Below, piece by piece: positions 11,700 to 23,300 of a DNA stretch of 64,000 nucleotides (position 1 is the first letter of the stretch; each line of letters begins with the position of its first letter). The notes under the pieces are model-generated. The model did not search any database. It saw only the letters and a program-made list of their open reading frames with translations, and had not been told where the DNA came from. The stretch comes from Patella vulgata. Its lineage: Eukaryota; Mollusca; Gastropoda; Patellidae. The translations under genes and the position numbers were made by a program. The DNA lies in assembly GCF_932274485.2 (NCBI RefSeq), contig NC_065884.2:59210546-59274545 (forward strand). The letters are read 5' to 3'.

Positions 11700-14600
11700 T
11701 CAGTCAGTTTCACTTTCTTCAAGGTAATCTCCAGAACCCTTTTCACATTCCTGGAAAAAAAATAAATAAAATAAGAACCATATTTAGAAAGTAATAAGAG
11801 ACATAGTTGAGATATCAGTCAACATGAAAATAAGAGAGAGAGATATGGGGTTTAATCCACTCGACACAAACTAGTTCATTTGGGGACTAACATATGGATC
11901 AATATTTTTCAATTTAGCAGGGGTATTTAGCAGTGGGAGGAAACCGGAGGTCCTGAAGAAAACCCACAAGGTTGGACAGGCGACCCTACTCCTTGTCACA
12001 CACAACCCGGGAATCGAAACCATGCCAGTTGACTCAATGAAAGACCTTATGATACATGGGCTAACCATTCGTCCACCCACCCCCACCATCGAAATAAGGG
12101 TAGACCGTATACAAAAAGAAAATAAGACAATTAATGAAAAGAATTGTGGATTTTGTTGGTTATCGTTTTGGTTTACATCACTAAAAAAGAATTCATTGAT
12201 TTCTCCACCTATACATTTCCAGTGGTAAGATGAATTAACTCTGAAAAAAGCTTGGTTGAATTTGGATTCAATTTTAGAGTATAGATGATACTGACAATCA
12301 TAAATGACACTGGACCTTTTGTCAACAGTCATTTACATCCTTACCTCTGTCAGTTCTAATAGGTTTGTGAGGCATCCTTGTTTGTGTCGTATTAGTTCTC
12401 CCCACAGTAATGTCTGACTACACCAAGGGCAATTCCCTTCAATAGGTATTAAATGATCATCTCCAGTTAAAAACTTTTTAGCCAAACAGACGATGTGAGA
12501 GATCATGTTACAAACGGGATATAAACAGGAGAGTGTGATATCTTGTTCCTGAAACACAGAGTACAAAAAATAAAATAAAAGGGAGATAATTGTAAAAGAT
12601 TTAAATGGGAGGTAATTGCCGAAATGAAATGAATGAAATGAAATGGGTTTTAACTTAACGTCTTATTGTTCTCCACTGACTGGGCTAATTACTGTGCTAA
12701 TGAAGACAGGCAGGAGGAAAATTGTACCCGAACAGCAGTGCTACAGTCTACTCATTTCAAATTCCAACTGTCACAAGTTCTTTTACGGGCACACCAATGT
12801 GTACAAGGGATCCCCATTTTCCATCCCATCCTATTGACTAGACACGTTCCTTGCCAGGCCCTCTATCCTACATCATTGACAAGGAGAAATCAAGTTGGAA
12901 AATTCTGGGGAACTTTCTCGACCAACACCAGGATTGAACCCCAGAGCTCATGGCATGAGCCATGATTGACATGACCCATAGCTGCAACAACAAAATCCAC
13001 ACATGTAACCAAATTCAAAAACAATCAGATGAGAGAGGTTAAATAGAGTTTATCATCCACTCGGCACTGACTAGGTCATTTCAGGACTAACATAGTTCAA
13101 TTATATTTCAATAATTTGCTTGTGCATAGGGGTCTTTTAGGTGTTAAAGAAAACCGAGGCTGGACAGGCGACTTTACTCTGTGTCAGGTAAGCTGGGAAT
13201 TGGAACCCCACCACTAGACTAAACGACAGACCTTAGGATCTAAATCGCACACGTTTACCCATTCCACCACCCACCCTGCTTTAAGAGAACAGCAACCTGG
13301 TTAAGCGAGGTTTTTCATTTGGGTCAAAATTAAAATGGCTGATTTCGTCATACATAAATCAAAGCTTGGTATAAGTGGACAGGTTTAAAGTTTAAACCGC
13401 CAGTTCAGGATCCTGTTTGGATACGCCTGGAAACAGAAAATTGATACCTTTAACGTTATCCATTTTGAACAAACTGCACAAGATTTTTGTAATTCGATAT
13501 CAACGTTTTCAAGTTGCGAGCTTTTGTCACTGTCCTCATCTTTTCTTTTCTTCGTTTTTTTCTTCTTCACATCAACTTTCTTACAAATGATTGGTCCATA
13601 TTCAACAGGCATATGGATTGGTGGTAAAGCATTCGGGGAGAAATCTTGTCGGAACTCTTGTTTCAGCCAGCGAATAGTTAAAGATAACCTATTCCATGGA
13701 GCAGTTCTTAACATCTGAGAAACTATCCGAAAATGAAAGTCATACTGTTTCTCTGTTTTACGTTTTCCCGGCAGATGTCTTAATCTTCTTGATATCTTTG
13801 GGTGCTGCCATGCCCACTCAAACTGAATATAAAAACAACATAATCCTTCAACAGAAAACAAAAACACAGAGAGAGAGAGAGAGAGATGGGGTTTAATACC
13901 CATTCGAAACAAACCAGGTCATTTTGGGACTAACATTTAGTTTAATTTAATTTCAATAATTCGCTTGCGTGTAGGGGTCTTTAGTAGTGGGAGGAAACCG
14001 GAGGACCCGGAGAAAACCCACAAAGCTAGACAGACGACCCTACTCCTTGCCACGTACAACCGGGGAATCGAAACCACACCAGTTGACTCAATCACAGACA
14101 TTATGATACAACGCGCACACGCTAACCATTCGGCCACCAGACTTCTGTTTTAAAATTTTAATTAAACAATCTGGGATCATTAAATCATAGAATAAAACAA
14201 AAAAAATTGCTGATTCTTGATCAAATTTCGTTTCTTAAAAAAAAAATGCAAAACAAAAGGAAACATTTTTAATTTGTGCATAAACTATTTGATCTGTATG
14301 AAATTTCTCATTGTAATCTTATAGCCGCGGTGGCTCGGTGAATATTACATGAAATGGGGTTTACCGTCCTTCTTTTCTGCACCGTCAGGACTAATGAAGA
14401 TGGGTATAAACTATGCAGTGTCCAGTTAGAGACATTTGCCTTGAAAGTGGCGTTCCCTCCTACTCATCAACAGATTGCAATTGTCAAGGATTAATTTTTA
14501 AGTACATGTATCTGGTTACCCCTTGTCAATACCGAATGGATATCCTTTCAAGAAAAGACATTTAGTCATTCGGAATGGATAGCACATTAAAGATCCAGGT

Positions 14601-15522
14601 GGAAATGGAAAAAAAAAAGTAGGCTGTAGCCATTTTGTCATGCTAGATTCCATTTCACTTCTAGTCAGATCATCTAAAAATCAGCTCACCTACCCTTAAT
14701 GCTGACACAGCTTCTGGAAAACCATGTATGATTAAAACCATTTCCCTGGAAGAAAAATTTACAAAATATCAAAAAATAGAAATCCTCTCATACCAAGAAA
14801 GTTATGATTTGGAAGAAGCCAGAAAGTAAATTTTGTAAAATATGCTAGAAATGATTGCTTGACTCCCCACAATTGGTATTAGAGAGGTTTCGCAACTTAA
14901 CAGTTACACTTACATTTTCATTTAGATAAATATAACTGGAAACTGTACATTATGAAGTTTCACAAAATTCGTAGGTGGTGACACAATCTCGATCCATCAT
15001 GTCGACAGGCATTTATCACGGATAGATCATTGAAGATGAGATTACTAAAGCATGCACATGTTTTGTCTACATGAAGGAGAAGGTCTTCTCTGTGGATTTA
15101 GTTCGTCAAAACCACGATTCAGAGAAAAATTATGGACTGGATTAGAAAAATTAAACAAGGTTTAGCTAAGTGTTGTGAACTTACAGTTATGGAGACTACT
15201 TCACTTCATACATCACAAATTATTAGTGTAAATGTAAAGTTGCGAAACCTCTCTATTATAAATTTCCTTATCGTTTCAGTAGTTCTACAGCTTGAATGAT
15301 TTGAAAATGGAAGGTGTGTATCATTGAACTATTAAATGTAAATTATTACCATGGTCCTTTTCCATCTGTTCTCCAAGCTCCACCAGCTTTAGCGCCAGTG
15401 TTGTGCTGATGTATTCGTCTATTAGGATCAGTAGTTTTACCGATATATACCCGACCTTTATATTTTGGATTCAGATTGTATAATAAATACACACCATAAA
15501 AAGCTTCTACTTCCTGTACCAT
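11700..15522 (-). CDS. SLX1: SLX1 structure-specific endonuclease catalytic subunit
   Basis: Complete gene. Exons in transcript order: 15522-15350, 14745-14694, 13822-13448, 12548-12345, 11750-11700 (TGA). All borders are GT/AG and frames join, giving 284 aa (human SLX1 is 275). The GIY-YIG nuclease domain is residues 8-90: FYGVYLLY and GRVYIGKT, an Arg in PNRRIHQHN (about 35-36) and the metal-binding Glu in [11 protein letters not shown] (about 77). A basic Lys-rich linker follows, then a zinc-binding RING/PHD-like domain (CAVC at about 189-192 through [17 protein letters not shown] and CPWC). SLX1 partners SLX4 in the nucleus and cuts branched DNA such as Holliday junctions and flaps in recombination repair. 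ATG 15522 is chosen because an in-frame stop lies just upstream and the 15561 start of the open frame is a GTG. The gene is divergent from FABP; its introns hold SINEs and an inverted-repeat element. Confidence 0.96.
11832..12082 (-). mobile_element. SINE-A copy (tRNA-derived) in SLX1 intron 4
   Basis: Minus-oriented copy of the commonest repeat here. The family has a class-II-tRNA-like head (A box TGGCCGAATGGTTAGCGC, B box GGTTTCGATTC), a body with GACAAGGAGTAGGGTCG and GGTTTCCTCCCACTGC, and a 3' end of GGACGTTAAACCCCATT followed by (CT)n. This copy is diverged and lacks part of the head. Confidence 0.85.
12625..12965 (-). mobile_element. SINE-B copy (tRNA-derived)
   Basis: Minus-oriented copy of the second SINE family, in SLX1 intron 3. 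The family has a head with A box TGGCTAAGTGGG and B box GTGTTCGATCC, a body with TTGGCCGAGAAAGTTC, CCCGTGTACACATTGG and CTCATAGCACACTGTATGG, and an end of GGACGTTAAACCTCATTTCA with ATTTC-type repeats. Moderately diverged. Confidence 0.85.
13027..13277 (-). mobile_element. SINE-A copy, strongly diverged
   Basis: Recognisable by the ACTAGGTCATTTCAGGACTAAC stretch and the GGGGTCTTTAG and GGACAGGCGAC phrases of SINE-A in minus orientation. Many differences, so an old copy. In SLX1 intron 3. Confidence 0.75.
13868..14142 (-). mobile_element. SINE-A copy, nearly full length
   Basis: Begins with an (AG)n tract (the reversed CT tail), then the complete body and tRNA-like head in minus orientation, ending with the reversed A box near 14130-14142. 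It lies in SLX1 intron 2, just upstream of the acceptor of the exon 13822-13448, and accounts for the long N-terminal extension of the open frame there. Confidence 0.9.
14322..14640. mobile_element. SINE-B fragments in opposite orientations
   Basis: A plus-oriented head-like stretch (GCCGCGGTGGCTCGGTGAAT) is followed at about 14349 by a minus-oriented SINE-B tail (ATGAAATGGGGTTTACCGTCC) and, farther on, by plus-oriented body fragments (CATTCGGAATGGATAG, AGATCCAGGTGG). The arrangement looks like one old copy interrupted by another; exact borders are uncertain. Confidence 0.6.
14882..15253. mobile_element. MITE-like element with TA target duplication in SLX1 intron 1
   Basis: Inverted ends GAGAGGTTTCGCAACTT at 14882 and its complement ending at 15253, flanked by TA on both sides (14880-14881, 15254-15255). 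372 bp, with no coding frame. The TA duplication suggests mobilisation by a Tc1/mariner-like transposase, though the ends are unlike those of the Tc1 element at 1887. Confidence 0.75.
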
Positions 15523-17309
15523 TATAAAGACTGAATATGAATTCTCTACAATTTCAAACACTTGATGAAATTATTTATAAAATTCATCATCCCAAAAACG
15601 TATTTCCAGGGATTCCATAAGCTATTCACTCTGTTGCCAGTCAGATAATCAACTTGACAGGTAGGTTATACTGAGCATGATGAATGTGCAGTAATCTGAA
15701 ATAAAATAAAACCAAGTACGAACAATCCAAACCATTAGACAAAATTCGAAGTCCTAAACAAACGGTATAGGCAAAATAGTGTAATAAGGCAAAATAGTGT
15801 AAATGTATCTGACTTTAAATTTTAAATCTATACCATTTCTTGGCCTATATAAAAACATAACTGATGATCTTAAAGACAAAGATCCCAGCATGTCACAATC
15901 ATCTGATCAATTTATTGAAGGGGGTTGATGCACAATCTGGAATTTTTCTACCTCAGATCATAACAATCTACAGACTGTTTTGTCATTTTTGTAGCGAATT
16001 TCTTCACTAATTCAAGCTGTTTATCACCAGATCCATCCACAGCAAAATCATGAATTTTCACAAAAACAAGACGGAAAAGGTAAATTCAAAACTCTTCATA
16101 GATTATAGACTCTAATCTAAATTTTAAAAAAATTAAAGTTGTGTGTCTGTCAAATTTTGGGGTGAATTTTGAGTACCATATTAGCAGTTAATTTATATAA
16201 CATGTTCAAATAAAATTAGGTGCAAAATTGTTTTAAAAGTTTGTGGTAATCGGGGTCTAGAACTCCAAATCTTGCCAATGCAATCAAATTTTCCCATACA
16301 AAACAAGGATAAAAGCTTTTGACTCTGTGATCATAGGCGTACGCCCCCTAACTTTCGGGCAATCTGACTTTTCAGGCAGATGGGTCAAGTAAAAAAAAAA
16401 TTTTGGTTACAGAACCATATTGGACAACTTTGGAGTTGCTTAACTTACAGGCTAGAATTGCTCAAAAACGCATTTGTCGCGGTTACACTTTCAAAATTTT
16501 CTCCAGGAGGGCGAGGCCCCCATGCCCCACGACGACTGGTTTTTTGTTTGGAATTCGGGTCACCCACTAAGGTAGGCTATATTGGACCACATTGAATTTG
16601 AGCTGTATTCAAGGCCTGAGTGGAATAGCAGGAAAACGCGTTTGCGGCAGTTAAAATTTCAATTATTACTATAGTACCGTGCCGTTTTAACATGTTTCTG
16701 CTAATGAAAGGAACTGAATATCATAACTTTTGACTTTAATATTTAAATATAAATAAAACAACCACCGACACATTGCAAATGTTCGGCATTCACCGCGACT
16801 GATTTGTGCTCTTCGAATTTTTGTTTCAATCAACCACCATTTTAGCAGTCACGTGACACTTTAAACGGCACAATGTAGCCTTTATTAACTAGACTCTGCA
16901 TTGTCTGCGCTCATTTGTTAATTAATATTAAATATTAAGGAGTAATATCCAGTTTAATTTTCCTTCGAGTTTAGAAGTAAATTATTTTCTACTGTTTAAA
17001 AGTTTCAAGAAAATGACTGAAGCCCACTGTCATACTCGCCCATATATAATTAAATACCGTTGTAATATTCCGTTTAACAACCACGTGATCCAGATGGTCC
17101 CGATGTTTACTCGTATATACCAGACTGAATCTATTTCTTAATATGATATTAAATATTACTACTGGACAATCAAAGCAACAATATCGCCCGATCCAGACCC
17201 ACGCCATATACACTGTCGACGAGAAAGGTCGCGCTTCATTTCACATTAGTCCACGGCACAGCATAGGGTATACAAGCTACAAAGCGGTTAAAGAGCAATA
17301 CTAAGGAAA
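15523..17309. other. Divergent interval between SLX1 and FABP
   Basis: Holds the 5' UTRs and promoters of both genes. Seen here: a possible exon or pseudo-exon at 15948-16079; an internally repeated stretch at about 16325-16650 (two units with AAACGCATTTGTCGCGG and AAACGCGTTTGCGGCAG); and CACGTG boxes at 16848-16857 and near 17083. No tRNA or confirmed coding sequence. Confidence 0.6.
16848..16857. promoter_or_regulatory. CACGTG E-box (GTCACGTGAC)
   Basis: A perfect palindrome matching the vertebrate CLEAR/MiT-TFE-type site, 450 bp upstream of the FABP start codon. A second CACGTG (ACCACGTGAT) lies near 17082-17091. Occupancy is unknown; such boxes also occur by chance. Confidence 0.4.
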
Positions 17310-20300
17310 ATGGCAGCAGAGGCATTTCAAGGAAAATGGAACATGATAGATTCCGAAAATTTTGATGAGTATATGCAAGCTGTCGGTGAGTTGCTTTTGT
17401 GTTATTATTACTACTCTCTCTGGCATCCGCATGGCATTAATGAATAGTTCAGAATGCATGAAATTATAAGAATCTTATTCATATTGGTTCCAATGCAGAT
17501 TTCTGCTTCTACCAATTCCATTGTCCATGTTCCGATGACAAATTGGTAAACAAATTTTATTTTATACGATCAGCCGAGGTAATACTAGGGCATTTATTTG
17601 TTTTGTTTTTCATTGAAAAAAGATAAATTTACATTTTGAAAAAAAAAAAACAGAGTCAGAATATAGTAATGAAATTATGAATATTGATTTGTTTTCATAT
17701 GATTCAGCTAGATTTTCGTTTTTTTAAATCTATCTCTTGGTAATTTAATGGAAAATAAGATCTATTATTTCACTTTTTGAAAAATACATTTAGAATGATT
17801 AATTTTCTTTTTAATAGTTAATACAAAACTTGTGGAATCCCCTTTTTTATACTTGAAAAGTTAATTAATTAATTTTAAGAAAGTAATTAACTTATTATTG
17901 CTTTTATTATTTTTTTTTAAATATAGAAAATCAAATCCACCCCCCCCCCCCACAAAAACTTTATTTATAAACTCCCCCCCCCCCCCAAAAAAAAAAAAAA
18001 AAAAAAAAATCCAACAACTTTATTTGATAAATTGTTTTACCTTTTTTTAAAATAAGAAAGCCCACAATCATTTCAACTTCAAGAAAAGTGTAATGTCCCG
18101 GTAGAATGGTGCCTTTAATTTTATATACTGGTACTCATTTACACAAAATATAAAATATTTTTTATCCGGATATACTTTAAAGATCTTTATTTACCGGTAC
18201 TTTTCTAATACTTAAAAAAAAATGTTTTAGAATTTAATTTGCAGATGGAAAAAAGTTAATATCGCGAGCTCATTAAGCCGCACCGATGTCAACCCTCTCA
18301 TCCCTATTCACTGCTGATCCGTGTTGTATAATAATTTACTCTCTTTTTAAATATTTTTCCCAGGAGTTGGAATGTTAATGAGGAAATTAGCTGGAGCAGC
18401 CAAACCCCAACAAGATATTAAAGTTGATGGAAACAAAATCCAGATTTTAACATCAACAACTTTTAAATCAACTGATTTATCTTTTGAATTAGGCCAAGAG
18501 TTTGATGAAGTCACAGGAGATGGTAGACATGTTAAGGTAAATTATTCTGAAAGATTTTTTTTTTGATCTAGCATGAGTTACAGGTCTATAACATTGTGAC
18601 TCTAAATTATGATACTATCCAAAATAAAATACCATAAAATGAGGGGGCAGTAGTAGTCGGGTTTCAGTTCCAAAATATTTACTATTCTAATAAATAAAGA
18701 CTGGTTATTTTTTGTAATTTAGCACATGGGAATATGAAAAAAATATGTAGGCCAAATGTAGAATTGGCTAGATACATGTAGTCTTGACGATAAATATAAA
18801 AGAATTATTATTACTTTATTTGTCTAAGATATATGAAGATGGCGATGTGACATAAATAGAAATACCCACTGCTAAAGACATCTTCACACAAGCAAATTAT
18901 TGAAATGCATTTGTACAATATGTTATGTTAATACCAAAATGACCTAGTTTGTGTTGAGTGGACATTAAAACTAATTTCACTCTCTTCTCTCTCAATAGAA
19001 ATAGCCATAACTTAGTTACATAGAATTTTTATTACGTTTGAACCAAAATACTTCTATATGTGTTTGGTCTGAAATTCCATATTAAACATAAATTCTGGCA
19101 TGTTGGAGCTTTAACAAAAATGTTATGAATATATTTTGGCAGTTGTTTATTCACTGATTTAGTCTGATAACTATTTCTCTGACTTGTTAATGTATGTATA
19201 ATATTAAATGAGACTCGTATATATATAAGTACATGTACACATGTCCAGCCACGCTGATTAATGTCCGCCACACGGTATTCTACATGTTACCATTAGATTG
19301 GCGGACACCAGTATTTAGGAAATTGAGATATATTGTGATATCTGATAATGACACTAATACTGCTCTATCCTTAAAGTGTTTTAATGATAAACCTTTAACA
19401 ATGGTATCATGTATACAGCTATTGTTCAGTATTTCGAATGCAGCATAATTGTATAGATCATAAACATTGTAGTCCATTAAAACTTTAATTAGGGTCTGAA
19501 GTTCATTTTAACTCATTGGCTGAAAAAGTTTCTCTGAATATTCAAAATACAGTGTGCTATGAGGGAAATTTTGCCCGGACAGTGGCACTAAGGCCTACTC
19601 TTATATCAAATTCCAAGCGTCAAAGGATCTTTTATGTTCATGCCAAAGTGTACACAGAAATCTCGTTTTTTTTCATCCCATACAAATGACTAGACAGCTG
19701 TCCTTGTCCTGCACCACTGACAAGGGGAAACCATGCCGGAAAATCCCTATGATCTGAATATTCAAGTCATATCAGTCATTAAGAACTTAGAAAATTTTCA
19801 GTTGTTCGGATGAGATGGAAAATCCATGTCCCATGTATAACATTAAGAGTCCAGTAAAGATCATCTAAAAGTTGGAAATCAAAATATGAAAAAGATGTAG
19901 TGCCACTGTCAGGGCAAAATGTCCCTCATAGCACTTTGCATGGCATCTGTCCATCTTCATTAGCTCAGTTGGCTCAGAAAACTAAGATGTGAAACCTTAT
20001 TTCTTGATCTTTACTCATTAAGATGTCATTTGTCAAACTTTTAGTATAGTATTCTGGTAAAGAATATTTTATCTCTTTAATGTTGCCATTATAGAACCTA
20101 AAATGGCATTTAGACTGTCTCTTTGTTTCACATGACACTGACAGAGAGAGAGAGAGAAATGGGGTTTAACATCCACTCACACAAACTAGGTCATTTCGGG
20201 ACTAACATGGTTTAATTTTATTTCAATAATTCGCTTGCACGTAGGGGTCTTTAGCAGTGGGAGGAAACCGGAGGACCTGGAGAAAACCCACGAGGTTGGA

Positions 20301-23300
20301 CAGGCGACCCTACTCCTTGTCACATACAACCGGGGAATCAAAACCACGCCAGTTGACTCAATGACAGGCCTTATGATACAGCGCGCACATGCTAACCATT
20401 CGGCCATCCACCCCCCCTGACACTGACAGAGGGCTTGGCAAGGGACAATGTATAGTCTTTCGGATGGGATGGAAAAACTGAGGTCCTGTGTACACATTCA
20501 CATGCTTTTAAAATAACCCTTGGCATTCGAGTAGGTCATAGTGCAGCTTATAGCACACTGCATGGCGTAAGCCCGTCTTCATTAGTCCAGTCAAAACAGA
20601 ACAGTAGGACATTAAATCCCATTTCATTTTTCTTTGACATGAAAAATGGCTGTGATATTCTGTGGGAAACACCAGCAGTTATAGCTAATATAACAATAAC
20701 TCAAATGACCTGCTACATTCTGTCATTCATAAAAGTTAAGGTTTTGTCAGTTTCTGTATATTTTTATTGTGTTACTGTGTCAATAGCATTCAATGTGCAA
20801 TATCAACATTTATATACTGCCCTACATTTCTTTTTTCAGTGGTAAGGCCATATGAACAAAATAATCTGGTTCTCAGACAATCCTACGTCACTTAAAAACG
20901 TCCGCATAACTTGTTTTTTATACGCCCACATTGAAATGTGGTCGTATGTTGTTGTCGGTCCGGCGTCTATAAGTAACTATAGACGCTCTACGGGCTAAAG
21001 TTAATATCTGATTGACTTTAAATTTATCAGTGTTTAAGATCATGAGACAAAGAAGCCTATTGATTTTCAATGATTTCCGATAATTACTGCTCGAGTTATG
21101 GCCCTTGGAAACTTTAAAATGTCTTGTGGATTCTCTTGACGCTAAAGTAAATATCTGATTGACTTTAAATTTATACACAGTGTTTAAGATCATGAGACGA
21201 AGATGCCTTGAAATGTGATGTTTATGAGAAGTCATTTAGTCCAGTTAGTGATCATTTGAGCGCCAAAATACAAAGGAATGGTGTATTTACCCTGTCTCAA
21301 AATTTTAGCTCAAATTTCGTGTGAAGCCTGGGGTCATGAGAGGACGAACACTATCAATATTCTGCGACTTCATAATGTATGTTTAAATATCACAATTTTA
21401 GACACCCACATTTCAATGTTGGCATATTTAGCCGTCACCTGTCTGCCAGTCCGTCAACAATTGGCTTGTGAATGCAATAGAGGCCACAGTTTATAAAAGA
21501 TTTTATCAAATTTCGTGTGAAGCCTGGGGTCATGAGAGGACGAACACTATCAATATTCTGCGACTTCAGTTCCAGAGTTATTCTGGGCTAATGAAAATGG
21601 ATACAATATGCGGTGTGATTTTCAAGAGACATTCTGAGCCGAAATGCGCAATATGGATGAAACAGATTGGTGAGAATATTTTTTAATTCATTTGGCCAAT
21701 CAGATGTCTTTAAGGGAATTGAGAATAACCTGACAGAAAAATGGTCCAGTGTGTGTATTTGTGTGTGAGGCTTCCACCTACATGTAGGATTGTATGGGCC
21801 CATATTATATGTATCATTTTCTTTTTCAGTCAACATGTACGTTAGACGGTAATACATTAAAACATGTATCTAAGGGAGATCCTGATACAGTAATTACCAG
21901 AGAAGTTAACGGCAACGATATGACTATGGTAATTATATTTCATTGTTTTCCAATCTGATTAAAGTACAGATCTATATTTTGTTTCGTTTTTTGGCTTCTA
22001 CTACATAAAGATTTGATCAGTTGTTTTTTGAAGGTCATGTCAGAGGTCATATGAGCGGCTTTTGACCCTATGACGTCAGATATTCGATTAACCAATCAGT
22101 GTTGATGTTTCTAGTGGGTTACCCACAGTTCTGTGCACCTCACGCCAAAAACTCGCTGTAACAGACCGTTTAATTAGCTAATCCCTCACATCATCCAGAA
22201 CACGGGTTATATAACAACTTTTCCAGATCCTAATGTAGTAAACACAAGTAAAACGAAATTTTGAACTATAAAAAAAGAAACGAAATAGGATCTGTGTTTT
22301 AATCAGATTGATTGTTTTCTGGGTGGTGTGGAAAGGGAGGGTGGGGGAGGGGGTGACTAGTGGTTTGTATTGTGGGTCACAGTGGGTGTATATTATAGGA
22401 TTATCATAATTTGCCAGCAGGTGGTTGTGGTGGTGCTATCAAATATCTTTCCTGCATTGTCCTCGTTAGACTGTGTTGAAGTCATCAAAGAGATACGTTT
22501 CAGGAACGGTCACTTTGCGACCACAGTGTAACATCCCCTGATAGAGTAGCAAAGACTGGACAAGTGGGTAGGTCTCTGTAACTGCTGGATCAATATCTAA
22601 TGCAGACGGAGAAAGCAGACATGAATAGAAGATGGAGTAGTCCCCGCTGATCAGAAGTGAGAGACAGAAAAATGGGGTTTAGCGTCCATTTTATTTCAAT
22701 AATTCACGTGGGGGTCTTTAGCATCGGGAGGAAACCAAAGAACACCGAGAAAACCCACGAGGTTGGACAGGTGACCATACTCCTGGTCACATATAAGCGG
22801 GGAATCGGAACCACGTCACAGACTTACGTACATGTAGATAAAAAGTGGAAAGTTCATCCATGATATTTTGGGTCAATTGAAAAAGGGTCTTTAGACATAA
22901 AACGTTATGGTCATTGAGTGTCATGGTCTGTAATACAGGCCATACACTATTTAAAGATGCATTATGTAAGATTTAGATAAAGAGCTGTCCGTTTTTACTA
23001 TAGTTCAAATATAGATCATTAAAAATGAATACATTAAAAATGTCATTCAAATAGCTTTATTCTGGCTGAAGTTACGACTGTTGATAATAGGCTTGGCATT
23101 TGAATAAATATCTTAATAATTTATATAAGATTTGAAGCCTGAAATAAGACTTGTAATAGGCAGATTTAGCTCTTACTGCATAATGCATCATTCAAGAAAT
23201 GATTACATAAAAGTTGAAGTGATATTTGTCTATAGGAAACCTGAGATAAGTGAGTGGGAGACTACTGAATATTGCCTTTTAAAGTGATATTAGTAATATG

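Noticed and set aside
13823-13912. N-terminal extension of the SLX1 third exon up to 13912
   Set aside because: The extra residues come from the (AG)n tail of a SINE and the polypyrimidine tract; the splice acceptor at 13823-13824 and alignment with SLX1 place the exon start at 13822.
15523-15561. SLX1 start at 15561
   Set aside because: The codon is GTG, not ATG, and an in-frame TAA lies just upstream; ATG at 15522 gives the usual SLX1 N-terminus.
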